Shown here: piece after piece, positions 41,953-50,448 of the stretch
How the letters are laid out: every line of letters starts with the position of its first letter
Position numbering within the stretch: the stretch's first letter is position 1
Source of the DNA: Nocardia albiluteola
GTDB lineage: Bacteria; Actinomycetota; Actinomycetes; Mycobacteriales; Mycobacteriaceae
NCBI RefSeq assembly: GCF_018860155.1
Contig: NZ_JAHKNI010000011.1
Span: 110,656 to 174,655, forward strand
Reading direction: 5' to 3'
Length of the DNA stretch: 64,000 nt
Notes under the pieces: generated by a model
What the model saw: only the letters and a program-made list of their open reading frames with translations
The model's database searches: none
What the model was told of the DNA's origin: nothing
Program-made: the position numbers and the translations under genes

Positions 41953-42587
41953 ATTCCTCGTTCCGGATCCTGCGGCGGCTGGCGGACACGCAGCCCGCTC
42001 CGACGCCCGCGGGCGAACGGTGCGAGATGTGCGCGGAGGCGATTCCCGGAGAGCACCAGCACGTGGTGAATACCGAAGGCAGGCAGCTGCTCTGCGTGTG
42101 CCGGGCCTGCTATCTACTGTTCACCGATCAGGCCGCGGCGCTGCGCTATCGCGCGGTGCCCGACCGGTATCTCGCCTTTCCCGGCGTCGTGATCGACGCG
42201 TCCGAATGGGACGAGCTGGAAATCCCGGTGGGCCTGGCCTTCTTCTTCCGCAATTCCACGCTCGATCGCACCGTCGCGTTCTATCCCGGGCCCGCCGGAG
42301 CCACCGAATCCGAACTGCCGATGGAGCGTTGGCGCGCGATCGTGGACCGGCATCCCGAGCTCGGCACGCTCGCCCCCGATGTGGAGGCGCTGCTGATCCG
42401 CCGCCCCGACCGCGACACGGCGGGGGCCTGCCTGCTGCTGCCCATTGATGCCTGCTACGAGTTCGTCGGGCGAATGCGGCTGCTGTGGCGCGGATTCGAC
42501 GGCGGCCAGGACGCCCGGCGTTACCTCGACGAGTTCTTCGCGGCCACCGCGGCCCGTGCCCGGCCGGGCAGGGGCGACTATGAGTGA
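41949..42587 (+). CDS. DUF5947 family protein of the hydrogenase cluster
   Basis: This 212-residue protein starts with a Cys-rich part: CEMCAEAIPGEHQHVV and CVCRACYLLF form two Cys pairs that could bind Zn or an iron-sulfur cluster. It continues with YRAVPDRYLAFPGVVIDASE, IPVGLAFFFRN and the conserved end CYEFVGRMRLLWRGFDGG. The pattern is that of DUF5947, a family seen mostly in hydrogenase clusters of actinobacteria. No function is established. It overlaps its neighbours on both sides (ATGA at the start, eight bases at the end). Confidence 0.85.
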   Translation: MNSSFRILRRLADTQPAPTPAGERCEMCAEAIPGEHQHVVNTEGRQLLCVCRACYLLFTDQAAALRYRAVPDRYLAFPGVVIDASEWDELEIPVGLAFFFRNSTLDRTVAFYPGPAGATESELPMERWRAIVDRHPELGTLAPDVEALLIRRPDRDTAGACLLLPIDACYEFVGRMRLLWRGFDGGQDARRYLDEFFAATAARARPGRGDYE

Positions 42588-43224
42588 CGCGGTCACCTTC
42601 GCGGTGCTGGAGATCCGGCCCGAGCCTTACGCGGTGACGCCGATGCTCTCCGCGCGAGTGGGCATCGCCGCGGTCACCGACGAGCCGGTGCACGCCATCG
42701 CATTACGTGCCCAGGTCCGGATCGAACCGCGCCGCAGGGCCTATTCCGACGAGGAGGGCGCGGGCCTGCTGGACCTGTTCGGCCCGCGCGAGCGCTGGCA
42801 CGATACCCAGCGCACGTTCCTTTGGATGCACTGCGCCACCATGGTTCCCGGCTTCGACGGCGGCGCCGAGATCGACCTGCCGATGCCGTGCACCTACGAC
42901 CTCGAGGTGGCCGGTTCCAAGTACATGCATGCGCTGCGGACCGGCACCGCGCCGCTCGTATTCCTGTTCAGCGGGACGGTATTCAGCAGGGGCGCCGGCG
43001 GATTCACCGTCCAGCAGGTGCCCTGGGATCGCAACGACCCGTTCGACATGCCCGTCGCGGTGTGGCAGGACCTGATGGCCGCGCACTTCCCGAATACCGG
43101 ATGGCTGCGGCTCTCGCGCGAAACGCTCGAGCAGCTCACCGCCTTCAAGGCCCAGCACGGCCTGCTCGGCTACGACGAGACCGTGGCCGCATTGCTGGCC
43201 GCTCACCAGGAGGAACGACCGTGA
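42580..43224 (+). CDS. DUF6084 family protein of the hydrogenase cluster
   Basis: This 214-residue protein starts MSDAVTFAVLEIRPEPYAVT. It has a mostly beta-rich middle (RTFLWMHCATMVPGFDGGAE, YDLEVAGSKYMHAL) and the conserved end FPNTGWLRLSRETLEQLTAF. The wording fits DUF6084, a family tied to group 1h hydrogenases. The upstream longer frame is not used because ATG at 42580 overlaps the previous stop by eight bases. Role unknown; maturation or complex assembly is a guess. Confidence 0.85.
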   Translation: MSDAVTFAVLEIRPEPYAVTPMLSARVGIAAVTDEPVHAIALRAQVRIEPRRRAYSDEEGAGLLDLFGPRERWHDTQRTFLWMHCATMVPGFDGGAEIDLPMPCTYDLEVAGSKYMHALRTGTAPLVFLFSGTVFSRGAGGFTVQQVPWDRNDPFDMPVAVWQDLMAAHFPNTGWLRLSRETLEQLTAFKAQHGLLGYDETVAALLAAHQEERP

Positions 43225-44561
43225 GCGCGGCCGGATACGGGCAGGGCGCGTGGGCCGGGGCTCGCGCGGTGGCCGATGCCGTCCTGTACGAGGGATATCT
43301 GCTCTACCCGTATCGGGCGAGCGCGCGAAAGAATCAGTCCCGCTGGCAGTTCGGGGTGCTCGGCCCGCCCGGGGCCGAGGAGGCGGGCCTGGGCGAGGGT
43401 TCCGGGCTCTCGGCACAGTTCCTCGTCGAGGCGGAGCCCGCGGCCACTCTCACACTGGCCGTGCGATTCCTGCAGCTGCAGCGGCGCACGATCATCGACC
43501 CGGCCGGGCAGGCCGTCACCGAGATGTCGGTGGGCGGGCAATCGTGGCTCAGCTGGGACGAGGCGATCGAGCAGGAGATCGTCCTCGGTCCGATCGCAGT
43601 GTGCAACAACGCCTTCGACTTGCAAGTCGACGGCGGCCGCGAGACCGAGGAGATCCCGGCAGGCGACCCCGTCGGCCGAATAGTGCGGGAGCGGAGGTCA
43701 CTTGCAGGGCGGCTCGAGCTCACCGTCGACGATGTGGACGGCATGCGGCGTTGCACCGTCGTCGCCCGGAACACCGGGCCGGCCGCCGCGGACCGGGACG
43801 ATGCCATCGCGCACTCCTTCATCGGTGCGCACCTGATCGCCGAGATCACCGACGGCGCTTTCGTATCCCTGCTGGACCCCCCACCTGCCGCCGCCGCGGC
43901 AGCGGCGGCCTGCGCGCAGCATCGGTGCTTCCCGGTGCTCGCGGGCCCGGCTGGATCCCATGCGCTGCTGCTGATTTCGCCGATCATTCTCTACGACCAC
44001 CCGGAGATCGCCGAGCAGAGCGAGATTCCCCTGTTCGACTCGACCGAGATCGACGAGATCCTCACCCTGCGCGTGATGACGCTGACTGACGAGGAGAAGC
44101 GTCAGGCCCGGGCGACCGACCCGCGTGCGGCGCAGATCATCGACCGTTGCGAGGCCATGACTGCTGAGCAGATGCGGCAGCTGCATGGCGTGCTGCGCGA
44201 TCCCGCCGCGGGTGGTCCCCGGGTGCTGCCCTCCGTCCCCGACGGCATCGATTGGTGGGATCCGCTCGCCGACAACGCCGTTGCACCCGACTCCGATGCC
44301 GTGCCGATCGCCGGTGTGCTGGTGCACAAGGACAGCCGGGTACGCCTGCACCCGGCCCGGCGCGCCGACGCGCACGACCTGTTCTACGCCGGACGGACCG
44401 CGCGGGTGGTCACCGTGCACGAGGACGTCGACGGAGAGGTGCACATCGGCGTGGTCGTCGAGGACGATCCCGCCGCGGATCTGCACGAATGGTACGGCCG
44501 CTACCTGTATTTCGCCCCCGACGAGATCGAGCCGCTGGACGCCCCGCACCCGCAGTACTGA
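43221..44561 (+). CDS. Uncharacterised 446-residue hydrogenase-cluster protein
   Basis: The GTG at 43221 overlaps the previous stop by four bases. The N-terminal half begins LYEGYLLYPYRASARKNQSR, followed by GVLGPPG and beta-rich sequence with LQLQRRTI. The middle has an RNTG..-type strand pattern and SFIGAHLIAEI, then LLISPIILYDHPEIA. The C-terminal 80 residues form a separate small domain: VRLHPARRADAHDLFYAGRT and WYGRYLYFAPDEIEPL. No catalytic motif is seen and I know of no named family for it. Conserved sequence style and tight coupling argue it is a genuine hydrogenase accessory factor. Confidence 0.75.
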   Translation: MSAAGYGQGAWAGARAVADAVLYEGYLLYPYRASARKNQSRWQFGVLGPPGAEEAGLGEGSGLSAQFLVEAEPAATLTLAVRFLQLQRRTIIDPAGQAVTEMSVGGQSWLSWDEAIEQEIVLGPIAVCNNAFDLQVDGGRETEEIPAGDPVGRIVRERRSLAGRLELTVDDVDGMRRCTVVARNTGPAAADRDDAIAHSFIGAHLIAEITDGAFVSLLDPPPAAAAAAAACAQHRCFPVLAGPAGSHALLLISPIILYDHPEIAEQSEIPLFDSTEIDEILTLRVMTLTDEEKRQARATDPRAAQIIDRCEAMTAEQMRQLHGVLRDPAAGGPRVLPSVPDGIDWWDPLADNAVAPDSDAVPIAGVLVHKDSRVRLHPARRADAHDLFYAGRTARVVTVHEDVDGEVHIGVVVEDDPAADLHEWYGRYLYFAPDEIEPLDAPHPQY

Positions 44562-44586
44562 GAACCCACGAAAGGAACACTCCGCC

Positions 44587-44706
44587 ATGGAAACCGTAGG
44601 AATTATCGCGACCGTCGTCGTCGCAGTGATCGTGCTGACGGTGGCAGCCGCCGGCATCCGCTCGATCCCGGATCTCCGGCGCTACCTGAAGATTCGGCAC
44701 ATGTGA
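44587..44706 (+). CDS. 39-residue single-span membrane protein (DUF6893-like)
   Basis: This very small gene is preceded by GAAAGGAAC. It encodes METVGIIATVVVAVIVLTVA followed by a short positively charged tail ending DLRRYLKIRHM. The N-terminal 25 residues form one membrane helix; the tail is basic and would face the cytoplasm. The pattern (helix, IPDLRRYLKIRxM) is that of DUF6893. In this cluster it could anchor the soluble hydrogenase or its partners to the membrane, which is an inference. It overlaps the protease gene. Confidence 0.85.
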   Translation: METVGIIATVVVAVIVLTVAAAGIRSIPDLRRYLKIRHM

Positions 44707-45221
44707 CGCGGATGAGCGGCCGCGTGCTGGTCGCCGGGATCGGCAACATCTTTCTCGGCGACGACGGATTCGGATCCGAGGTGGTCCGGCGGTTGCGCGC
44801 GGACCCCGGACCGGATGTGTGCGTGCGCGACTACGGGATCCGCGGCATGCACCTGGCCTACGACCTGCTCGACGGCTGGGATGCGCTGGTACTGGTGGAC
44901 GCGCTGCCCCGCCGGGGCACGCCGGGAACCATCGAGATCCTGCGCGCCGAACCCGGGGCGAGCCGCACGGACAGCGGTTCGAACTCCGACAGCGGCGGCC
45001 GCGCAGGCGGTCTCGACGCGCACGCGATGGATCCCGAGGCCGTCTTCGCCGCCGTGCGCACGCTGGGCGGGGTCGTCCCGCCGACCGTGATCGTGGGCTG
45101 CCAGGTCGAAACGGTGGCCGAGGGCATCGGGCTCAGCGGCCCCGTCGCGGCGGCGGTCGCGCCCGCCGTGGCCGCGATCGAAACGGTGCTGGCCGATCTG
45201 CTGGATCGACAGGAGGTGTGA
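44703..45221 (+). CDS. Hydrogenase maturation protease (HyaD/HybD/HycI family)
   Basis: This 172-residue protein has the family start LVAGIGNIFLGDDGFGSEV, with the Glu that senses nickel, the Asp in LVLVDALPRRG and the third ligand His in LDAHAMDP. The enzyme removes the C-terminal tail of the large subunit after nickel insertion, the 22 residues beyond His576 of the protein at 39207. The GTG at 44703 overlaps the preceding stop (GTGA). An ATG at 44712 (MSGRVLVAG) is an equally possible start. A Ser/Gly/Asp-rich loop near residues 85-100 is unusual. Confidence 0.93.
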   Translation: MTRMSGRVLVAGIGNIFLGDDGFGSEVVRRLRADPGPDVCVRDYGIRGMHLAYDLLDGWDALVLVDALPRRGTPGTIEILRAEPGASRTDSGSNSDSGGRAGGLDAHAMDPEAVFAAVRTLGGVVPPTVIVGCQVETVAEGIGLSGPVAAAVAPAVAAIETVLADLLDRQEV

Positions 45222-45224
45222 GCG

Positions 45225-45467
45225 ATGTGCCTCGGAATTCCGGGCCGGGTCGTGGAGATCCTCGACGGCTACCACGACCAGGTCGCTCTGGTCGACGTCT
45301 CCGGTGAGCGGAGGCGGGTGAATATCGGTCTGCTGGAGGAGAATCCGGCACGGCCCGGCGACTGGGTGATCATCCACATGGGCCTGGCGGTGGAGAAGAC
45401 CGACGCGGACGGCGCGGCCGCCGCGATGGCCGGACTGCGGCTGCTCGGCTCCGGGGAGGAGCCGTGA
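45225..45467 (+). CDS. hypC: Hydrogenase maturation chaperone HypC (first copy)
   Basis: This 80-residue protein opens MCLGIPGRVVEI, the HypC signature in which Cys2 (after Met removal) binds the iron of the Fe(CN)2CO unit. It continues VALVDVSGERRRVNIGLL and PGDWVIIHMGLAVEKTD. HypC carries the iron unit from HypD to the large-subunit precursor. A second hypC lies at 47862, and the two are clearly different (80 and 108 residues). It overlaps hypF by four bases. Confidence 0.95.
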   Translation: MCLGIPGRVVEILDGYHDQVALVDVSGERRRVNIGLLEENPARPGDWVIIHMGLAVEKTDADGAAAAMAGLRLLGSGEEP

Positions 45468-47845
45468 GCACCGGCCGGATCCGCCGCCGCCTGACCGTCC
45501 GCGGCGTGGTCCAGGGCGTGGGCATGCGGCCCTTCGTCTACACCACCGCCGCTGAGCTCGCCCTGTCCGGCCGGGTATCCAACGACAGCTCCGGGGTATT
45601 CATCGAGATCGAGGGTGCGCCAGCGGATCTCGACGAATTCGCGCGGCGGCTGCGAAACCGGCCGCCTCCGCTCGCGGTCATCGAATCGGTCGAGCAGGCC
45701 GAGATCCCGGTCCGCGGCGGCACCGGATTCCACATCGCCGAGACCACCCGCGGCGGCGGGCGTACCCTGGCCTCCCCCGACGTGGCCCTGTGCGCCGACT
45801 GCGAGGCCGAGCTGCGCGATCCGGCGAACCGCCGCTATCGGCATCCCTTCGTCAACTGCACCAACTGCGGCCCCCGGTTCACCATCATCGCCACGCTGCC
45901 CTACGACCGGTCCGGCACCTCGATGGCGGAGTTCCCCATGTGCGCGGCCTGCGCCCGCGAATACGCCGATCCGAGCGACCGGCGCTTTCACGCCCAGCCG
46001 ATCGCCTGCCCCGATTGCGGTCCCACACTGAGCTATTCGGAGATAGGTGCTGCCGAACAGCGCGAGCCCACTACGGACGGCACGGCTTCAGATGATTCCA
46101 GGGCAGGCATATCCGACTCGAGCTCGGCCGGTCCACGCAAGCCGGATGCCGTGCTCGCCGTCGACCCGATTGCGGCCGCACGGGACCTGCTGCGCCGCGG
46201 TGGAATTCTCGCGGTCAAGGGTATCGGTGGCTATCACCTGGCCTGTGATGCCGGAAATTCCGCCGCCGTCACCGAGCTGCGCCGGCGAAAGCGCCGCGGC
46301 GACAAGCCCTTCGCCGTAATGGTGCCGGGCCTCGATGCCGCGCGGGAGATCGTCGAGGTGGACGATACTGCAGCCGCGCTGCTGACCGGATCCGCCCGCC
46401 CGATCGTCCTGCTCCCCCGGCGCGACACCGCCTACCCTGCCGAGGCCGTCGCGCCGCGCAATCCCGATCTCGGTGTGCTGCTGGCCTATACGCCGATCCA
46501 TCTGCTGCTGTTCGGCCTGCCGGGCGATTCGCCCGGTCCACAGACACTGGTGATGACCTCGGGAAACCTTGGTGGCGAACCGATCTGCTACGACGATGCC
46601 GACGCCCGGGACCGGCTGAGCGGGCTGGCCGACGCCATCCTGTCCCACGACCGCCGCATCCTGGTGCCCTGCGACGATTCGGTGATACGCGTGGTGGACG
46701 GGCTCGAGCTGCCGGTCCGCCGCTCGCGCGGCTACGCCCCCCTACCTCTCACACTGCCCATGGCGATTCCGGCGACCCTTGCCGTCGGAGCGGACCTCAA
46801 GAACACCTGCGCGGTGGCGCAGGGCCGCTACGCCTGGCTGAGCCAGCACGTCGGCGACATGGACGACCTGGCCACCCTGCGCGCCTTCACCGAGACCGAA
46901 CACCACCTCGAGGAACTCACCGCGGTGCATCCCGTGCAGTTCGCCGCGGACGCGCATCCGCGCTACCGCTCGACCGAGTGGGCCCGCCGCCATGCCGGTG
47001 CGCTCCCGGTACACCTGGTGCAGCACCACCACGCCCACATCTGCGCGGTGATGGGCGAGCACGGCCTCGACCTTGACGTCTCGGTGCTCGGATTCGCCTT
47101 CGACGGCACGGGTTTCGGCCCCGACGGCGCGATCTGGGGCGGTGAGGTGCTGCTCGCGGGGTACAAGGGGTTCCGCCGCCTGGCGCATCTGCGATACGTA
47201 CCGCTGGCCGGTGGCGACGCCGCCGTGCGCCGGCCGTACCGGATGGCGCTGGCGCACCTGTGGGCCGCCGGAATCGAATGGTCCGACGATATCGCCGCGG
47301 TGCGGGCCTGCTCGCCGGCGGAACGCACGGTACTGGCACGACAACTAGAGACCGGATTCGGCTGTGTTCCCACCTCGAGCATGGGCCGGTTGTTCGACAC
47401 GGTCGCCTCCCTGGCCGGGGTGCGGCACACCGTCGATTATGAGGCGCAGGCCGCGATCGAGCTGGAGGGCCTGTCCCGGGCGGCTGAATCCGATGGCGCC
47501 CGTTATCGATTCGGGCTGCCGGAGGATCTCGAGAACGCGGAGATTGATCCGGCGCCGGTGCTTGCGGCGGTCATCGCCGATGCGCGGCAGGGGATTTCGC
47601 CCGCCGCGATCGGGGCCCGATTCCACGACGCGGTGGCGCACCTCGTGCTCGACATCGCGGTGCGCGCCGCGCCGCCGGACACGACCGTGGCCCTGGCCGG
47701 TGGCGTGTTCCAGAATGCGCTGCTGCTGAGCGCCACGCGGAGGTTGTTGCACGACAACGGCTTCACCGTCCTGAGCCATCACCGACTGCCGCCCAACGAC
47801 GGCGGCCTCGCGTTCGGTCAGCTGCTCGCCGCCGGGGCGAGCTGA
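45464..47845 (+). CDS. hypF: Carbamoyltransferase HypF
   Basis: This 793-residue protein has an N-terminal acylphosphatase domain (VRGVVQGVGMRPFVYT) and two zinc fingers (CADCEAEL...CTNCGPRF and CAACAREY...CPDCGP). A YrdC-like domain follows, then the Kae1/HypF C-terminal domain with VQHHHAHICAVMGEH, FAFDGTGFGPDGAIWGGE and LAGGVFQNALLL. HypF converts carbamoyl phosphate into the carbamoyl group used to make the cyanide ligands of the active-site iron. A Ser/Asp-rich insert of about 40 residues after the second zinc finger is not usual. The start GTG overlaps hypC by four bases. Confidence 0.97.
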   Translation: MSTGRIRRRLTVRGVVQGVGMRPFVYTTAAELALSGRVSNDSSGVFIEIEGAPADLDEFARRLRNRPPPLAVIESVEQAEIPVRGGTGFHIAETTRGGGRTLASPDVALCADCEAELRDPANRRYRHPFVNCTNCGPRFTIIATLPYDRSGTSMAEFPMCAACAREYADPSDRRFHAQPIACPDCGPTLSYSEIGAAEQREPTTDGTASDDSRAGISDSSSAGPRKPDAVLAVDPIAAARDLLRRGGILAVKGIGGYHLACDAGNSAAVTELRRRKRRGDKPFAVMVPGLDAAREIVEVDDTAAALLTGSARPIVLLPRRDTAYPAEAVAPRNPDLGVLLAYTPIHLLLFGLPGDSPGPQTLVMTSGNLGGEPICYDDADARDRLSGLADAILSHDRRILVPCDDSVIRVVDGLELPVRRSRGYAPLPLTLPMAIPATLAVGADLKNTCAVAQGRYAWLSQHVGDMDDLATLRAFTETEHHLEELTAVHPVQFAADAHPRYRSTEWARRHAGALPVHLVQHHHAHICAVMGEHGLDLDVSVLGFAFDGTGFGPDGAIWGGEVLLAGYKGFRRLAHLRYVPLAGGDAAVRRPYRMALAHLWAAGIEWSDDIAAVRACSPAERTVLARQLETGFGCVPTSSMGRLFDTVASLAGVRHTVDYEAQAAIELEGLSRAAESDGARYRFGLPEDLENAEIDPAPVLAAVIADARQGISPAAIGARFHDAVAHLVLDIAVRAAPPDTTVALAGGVFQNALLLSATRRLLHDNGFTVLSHHRLPPNDGGLAFGQLLAAGAS

Positions 47846-47861
47846 GCGGAAGGAGTACGAC

Positions 47862-48188
47862 ATGTGTCTAGCGGTCCCGGGAAAGGTACTCAGCCTGCAC
47901 GAGCGCGACGGCACGATGATGTCCGTCGTCGACTTCGGCGGTGTGCACAAGGACGTGTGCGTGCAGTACATCCCCGACATTGCGCCCGGCGATTACGTCA
48001 TCGTCCATGTCGGCTTCGCGCTCCAGCGCCTCGACGAGCAGTCCGCCCTGCGCACCCTCGCCGAGTTCGAACATCTGGGCGTGCTGAACGAGGAGTTCGG
48101 CGACGGCTTCGCGCGCGCCGCGGCACAGGCGGGCCTGGACGATCCCCGCGCCACACAACCACCCGAGAATCCGGAGGTCCGATCGTGA
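47862..48188 (+). CDS. hypC: Hydrogenase maturation chaperone HypC (second copy)
   Basis: This 108-residue HypC-type protein starts MCLAVPGKVLSLHERDG and has IAPGDYVIVHVGFALQRLDE, with a C-terminal extension of about 25 residues. Cys2 is the iron-unit ligand. Having two different hypC genes in one cluster suggests that each may serve a different partner. One may handle the actinobacterial-type large subunit and the other another hydrogenase, or the two may act at different steps. It overlaps hypD by four bases and follows AAGGAGTACGAC. Confidence 0.94.
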   Translation: MCLAVPGKVLSLHERDGTMMSVVDFGGVHKDVCVQYIPDIAPGDYVIVHVGFALQRLDEQSALRTLAEFEHLGVLNEEFGDGFARAAAQAGLDDPRATQPPENPEVRS

Positions 48189-49297
48189 AGTATCTCGACG
48201 AATTCAGCAATCCGGAGCTGGCCGCGGGCCTGCTCGATCGGATCCGCAAGGTCACCACCAAACGCTGGTCCATCATGGAAGTCTGTGGTGGACAGACCCA
48301 TTCGATCATCAGGCACGGCATCGATCAGCTGCTTCCCGATCAGATCGAGATGATCCACGGCCCCGGCTGCCCGGTGTGCGTCACGCCGCTCGAGATGATC
48401 GACAAGGCCCTCGAGATCGCGGCGCGGCCGAACGTCACCTTCTGCTCGTTCGGCGACATGCTCCGGGTCCCCGGCAGCTCGAAGGACCTGTTCCGGATCA
48501 AGAGCGAGGGCGGGGACGTCCGGGTGGTCTACTCGCCCCTGGACGCGCTCGAGATCGCCCGCACCGAACCCGACCGCGAGGTGGTGTTCTTCGGCATCGG
48601 CTTCGAAACCACCGCACCGGCCAACGCCATGACCGTGTACCAGGCCAAACGCCTTGGCATACGCAACTTCTCGCTGCTGGTCTCGCACGTGCTCGTGCCG
48701 CCCGCCATCGCGGCGATCATGGAGTCGCCGACCTGCCGGGTGCAGGGCTTCCTCGCGGCGGGGCACGTGTGCACCGTCATGGGCACCCAGGAATATCCCC
48801 CGCTCGCCGAGAAGTACCGGGTTCCGGTGGTGGTCACCGGATTCGAGCCACTGGACATCCTCGAGGGCATCCGCCGCACGGTGATCCAGCTCGAATCCGG
48901 CAAGCACGAGATGGACAACGCCTACCCGCGTGTCGTTGCGCCCGAGGGCAATCCGGCGGCGAAGGCGATGCTGGCCGACGTCTTCGAGGTGACCGACCGC
49001 GCCTGGCGCGGCATCGGCGTCATCCCGGCCAGCGGCTGGAAGCTCTCGCCGCGCTATCGCGAATACGACGCCGAGGACCGTTTCGCGGTCGAGGATCTGC
49101 ATACCTCCGAATCCGCGATCTGCCGGTCGGGCGAGGTGCTGCAGGGGTTGATCAAGCCCAACGAGTGCGCCGCCTTCGGCAAGCAGTGCACGCCGCGAAA
49201 TCCGCTGGGCGCCACCATGGTGTCCTCCGAGGGCGCGTGCGCCGCCTACTACCTGTACCGGCGCCTGGATCTCCCGGCGGAGGTGGCTCATGCCTGA
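48185..49297 (+). CDS. hypD: Hydrogenase maturation iron-sulfur protein HypD
   Basis: This 370-residue protein has the conserved EVCGGQTHSIIRHGID, HGPGCPVCVTP, GFETTAPANA and the C-terminal cluster Cys (SGEVLQGL, CAAFGKQCTPRNPLGATM, SSEGAC). HypD is the scaffold on which Fe, CN and CO are assembled, with the help of HypC, HypE and HypF. The GTG at 48185 (MKYLDEF) overlaps hypC by four bases and the next start overlaps by eight bases. The motifs are complete. Confidence 0.97.
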   Translation: MKYLDEFSNPELAAGLLDRIRKVTTKRWSIMEVCGGQTHSIIRHGIDQLLPDQIEMIHGPGCPVCVTPLEMIDKALEIAARPNVTFCSFGDMLRVPGSSKDLFRIKSEGGDVRVVYSPLDALEIARTEPDREVVFFGIGFETTAPANAMTVYQAKRLGIRNFSLLVSHVLVPPAIAAIMESPTCRVQGFLAAGHVCTVMGTQEYPPLAEKYRVPVVVTGFEPLDILEGIRRTVIQLESGKHEMDNAYPRVVAPEGNPAAKAMLADVFEVTDRAWRGIGVIPASGWKLSPRYREYDAEDRFAVEDLHTSESAICRSGEVLQGLIKPNECAAFGKQCTPRNPLGATMVSSEGACAAYYLYRRLDLPAEVAHA

Positions 49298-50360
49298 AAC
49301 CGAAACTCCCGCCATCGACATGGAGAACTGGGTCTGCCCCATGCCGCTGCGGGATTCGCCGAACATCGTCATGGGGCACGGCGGCGGCGGAGCGATGTCC
49401 GGCGAGCTCATCGAGCACCTGTTCCTGCCCGCGTTCGGCCCGGCCGCCCAGTCGGAACTGGGTGATTCGGCGGTGGTCGCGATCGGCGACACCCGGCTGG
49501 CGTTCAGCACGGACTCGTTCGTCGTCAAGCCGATGAACTTCCCCGGCGGGTCCATCGGCGATCTGGCGGTCAACGGCACCGTCAACGATCTGGCGATGTC
49601 CGGCGCCCGTCCGCTGGTGCTCTCGACCGCGTTCATCCTCGAGGAGGGCACGCCGCTGTCCGAGATCGCCCGCGTCGCCACCGCCATGGGCACGGCCGCC
49701 CTGACCGCGGGTGTCACCCTGGTCACCGGCGATACCAAGGTCGTCGACGCCGGGCACGGTGACGGCGTCTACGTGAACACCGCGGGCATCGGGGTGCTGG
49801 ACGAGAGCGTGGACATTCGTCCCCAGCGCGCGTGCCCCGGCGACGCGGTGCTGGTCAGCGGCGAGATCGGACTGCACGGCGTCGCGGTGCTGAGCCGGCG
49901 CGAGGGCATCGAATTCGAGACCACGGTGTGCAGCGACACCGCGGCCCTGCACGGGCTGGTTGCCGCGATGCTGGCCACCGGCGCGGATATCCATGTGCTG
50001 CGCGACCCCACGCGCGGCGGCGTCGCGGCGAGCCTCAATGAGATCGCCCGGGCGGCGGGCGCCGGGGTGAGGCTGGACGAGACCAGGATTCCGATCCCGC
50101 CGGGCGTCCGCGACGCGTGCGGGCTGTTGGGCCTGGATCCGCTCTACGTCGCGAACGAGGGCAAGCTGATCGCCTTCGTCCCGGACCGGGACGCCGACCG
50201 CGTGCTCGCCGCCATGCGCGATCATCCGCTGGGCGCGCACGCTGAACGGATCGGCACGTGCGTGGCCGACCATCCGGGCATGGTCGTGGCCCGGACCGCG
50301 CTGGGCGGCACTCGCGTGGTGGACCTGCCGATCGGCGAGCAGCTACCGCGAATCTGCTGA
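49290..50360 (+). CDS. hypE: Hydrogenase maturation protein HypE
   Basis: This 356-residue member of the PurM/ThiL family has the N-terminal GHGGGGAMSGELIEHLF, the ATP-binding TDSFVVKPMNFPGG, INGTVNDLAMSGA-like VNGTVNDLAMSGA and RDPTRGGVAASLNEIA. It ends in the conserved QLPRIC, where the terminal Cys receives the carbamoyl group from HypF and is dehydrated to thiocyanate. It is the last hyp gene; a DUF6390 gene follows. Confidence 0.97.
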   Translation: MPETETPAIDMENWVCPMPLRDSPNIVMGHGGGGAMSGELIEHLFLPAFGPAAQSELGDSAVVAIGDTRLAFSTDSFVVKPMNFPGGSIGDLAVNGTVNDLAMSGARPLVLSTAFILEEGTPLSEIARVATAMGTAALTAGVTLVTGDTKVVDAGHGDGVYVNTAGIGVLDESVDIRPQRACPGDAVLVSGEIGLHGVAVLSRREGIEFETTVCSDTAALHGLVAAMLATGADIHVLRDPTRGGVAASLNEIARAAGAGVRLDETRIPIPPGVRDACGLLGLDPLYVANEGKLIAFVPDRDADRVLAAMRDHPLGAHAERIGTCVADHPGMVVARTALGGTRVVDLPIGEQLPRIC

Positions 50361-50448
50361 CTCACCACCAGAATTAGAAATAAGGAGGTCGTCCATCGCA
50401 CCGCCCGCCGCATCGTCCCCGGCTCGCACACACGAGGCCGGTATCTCG

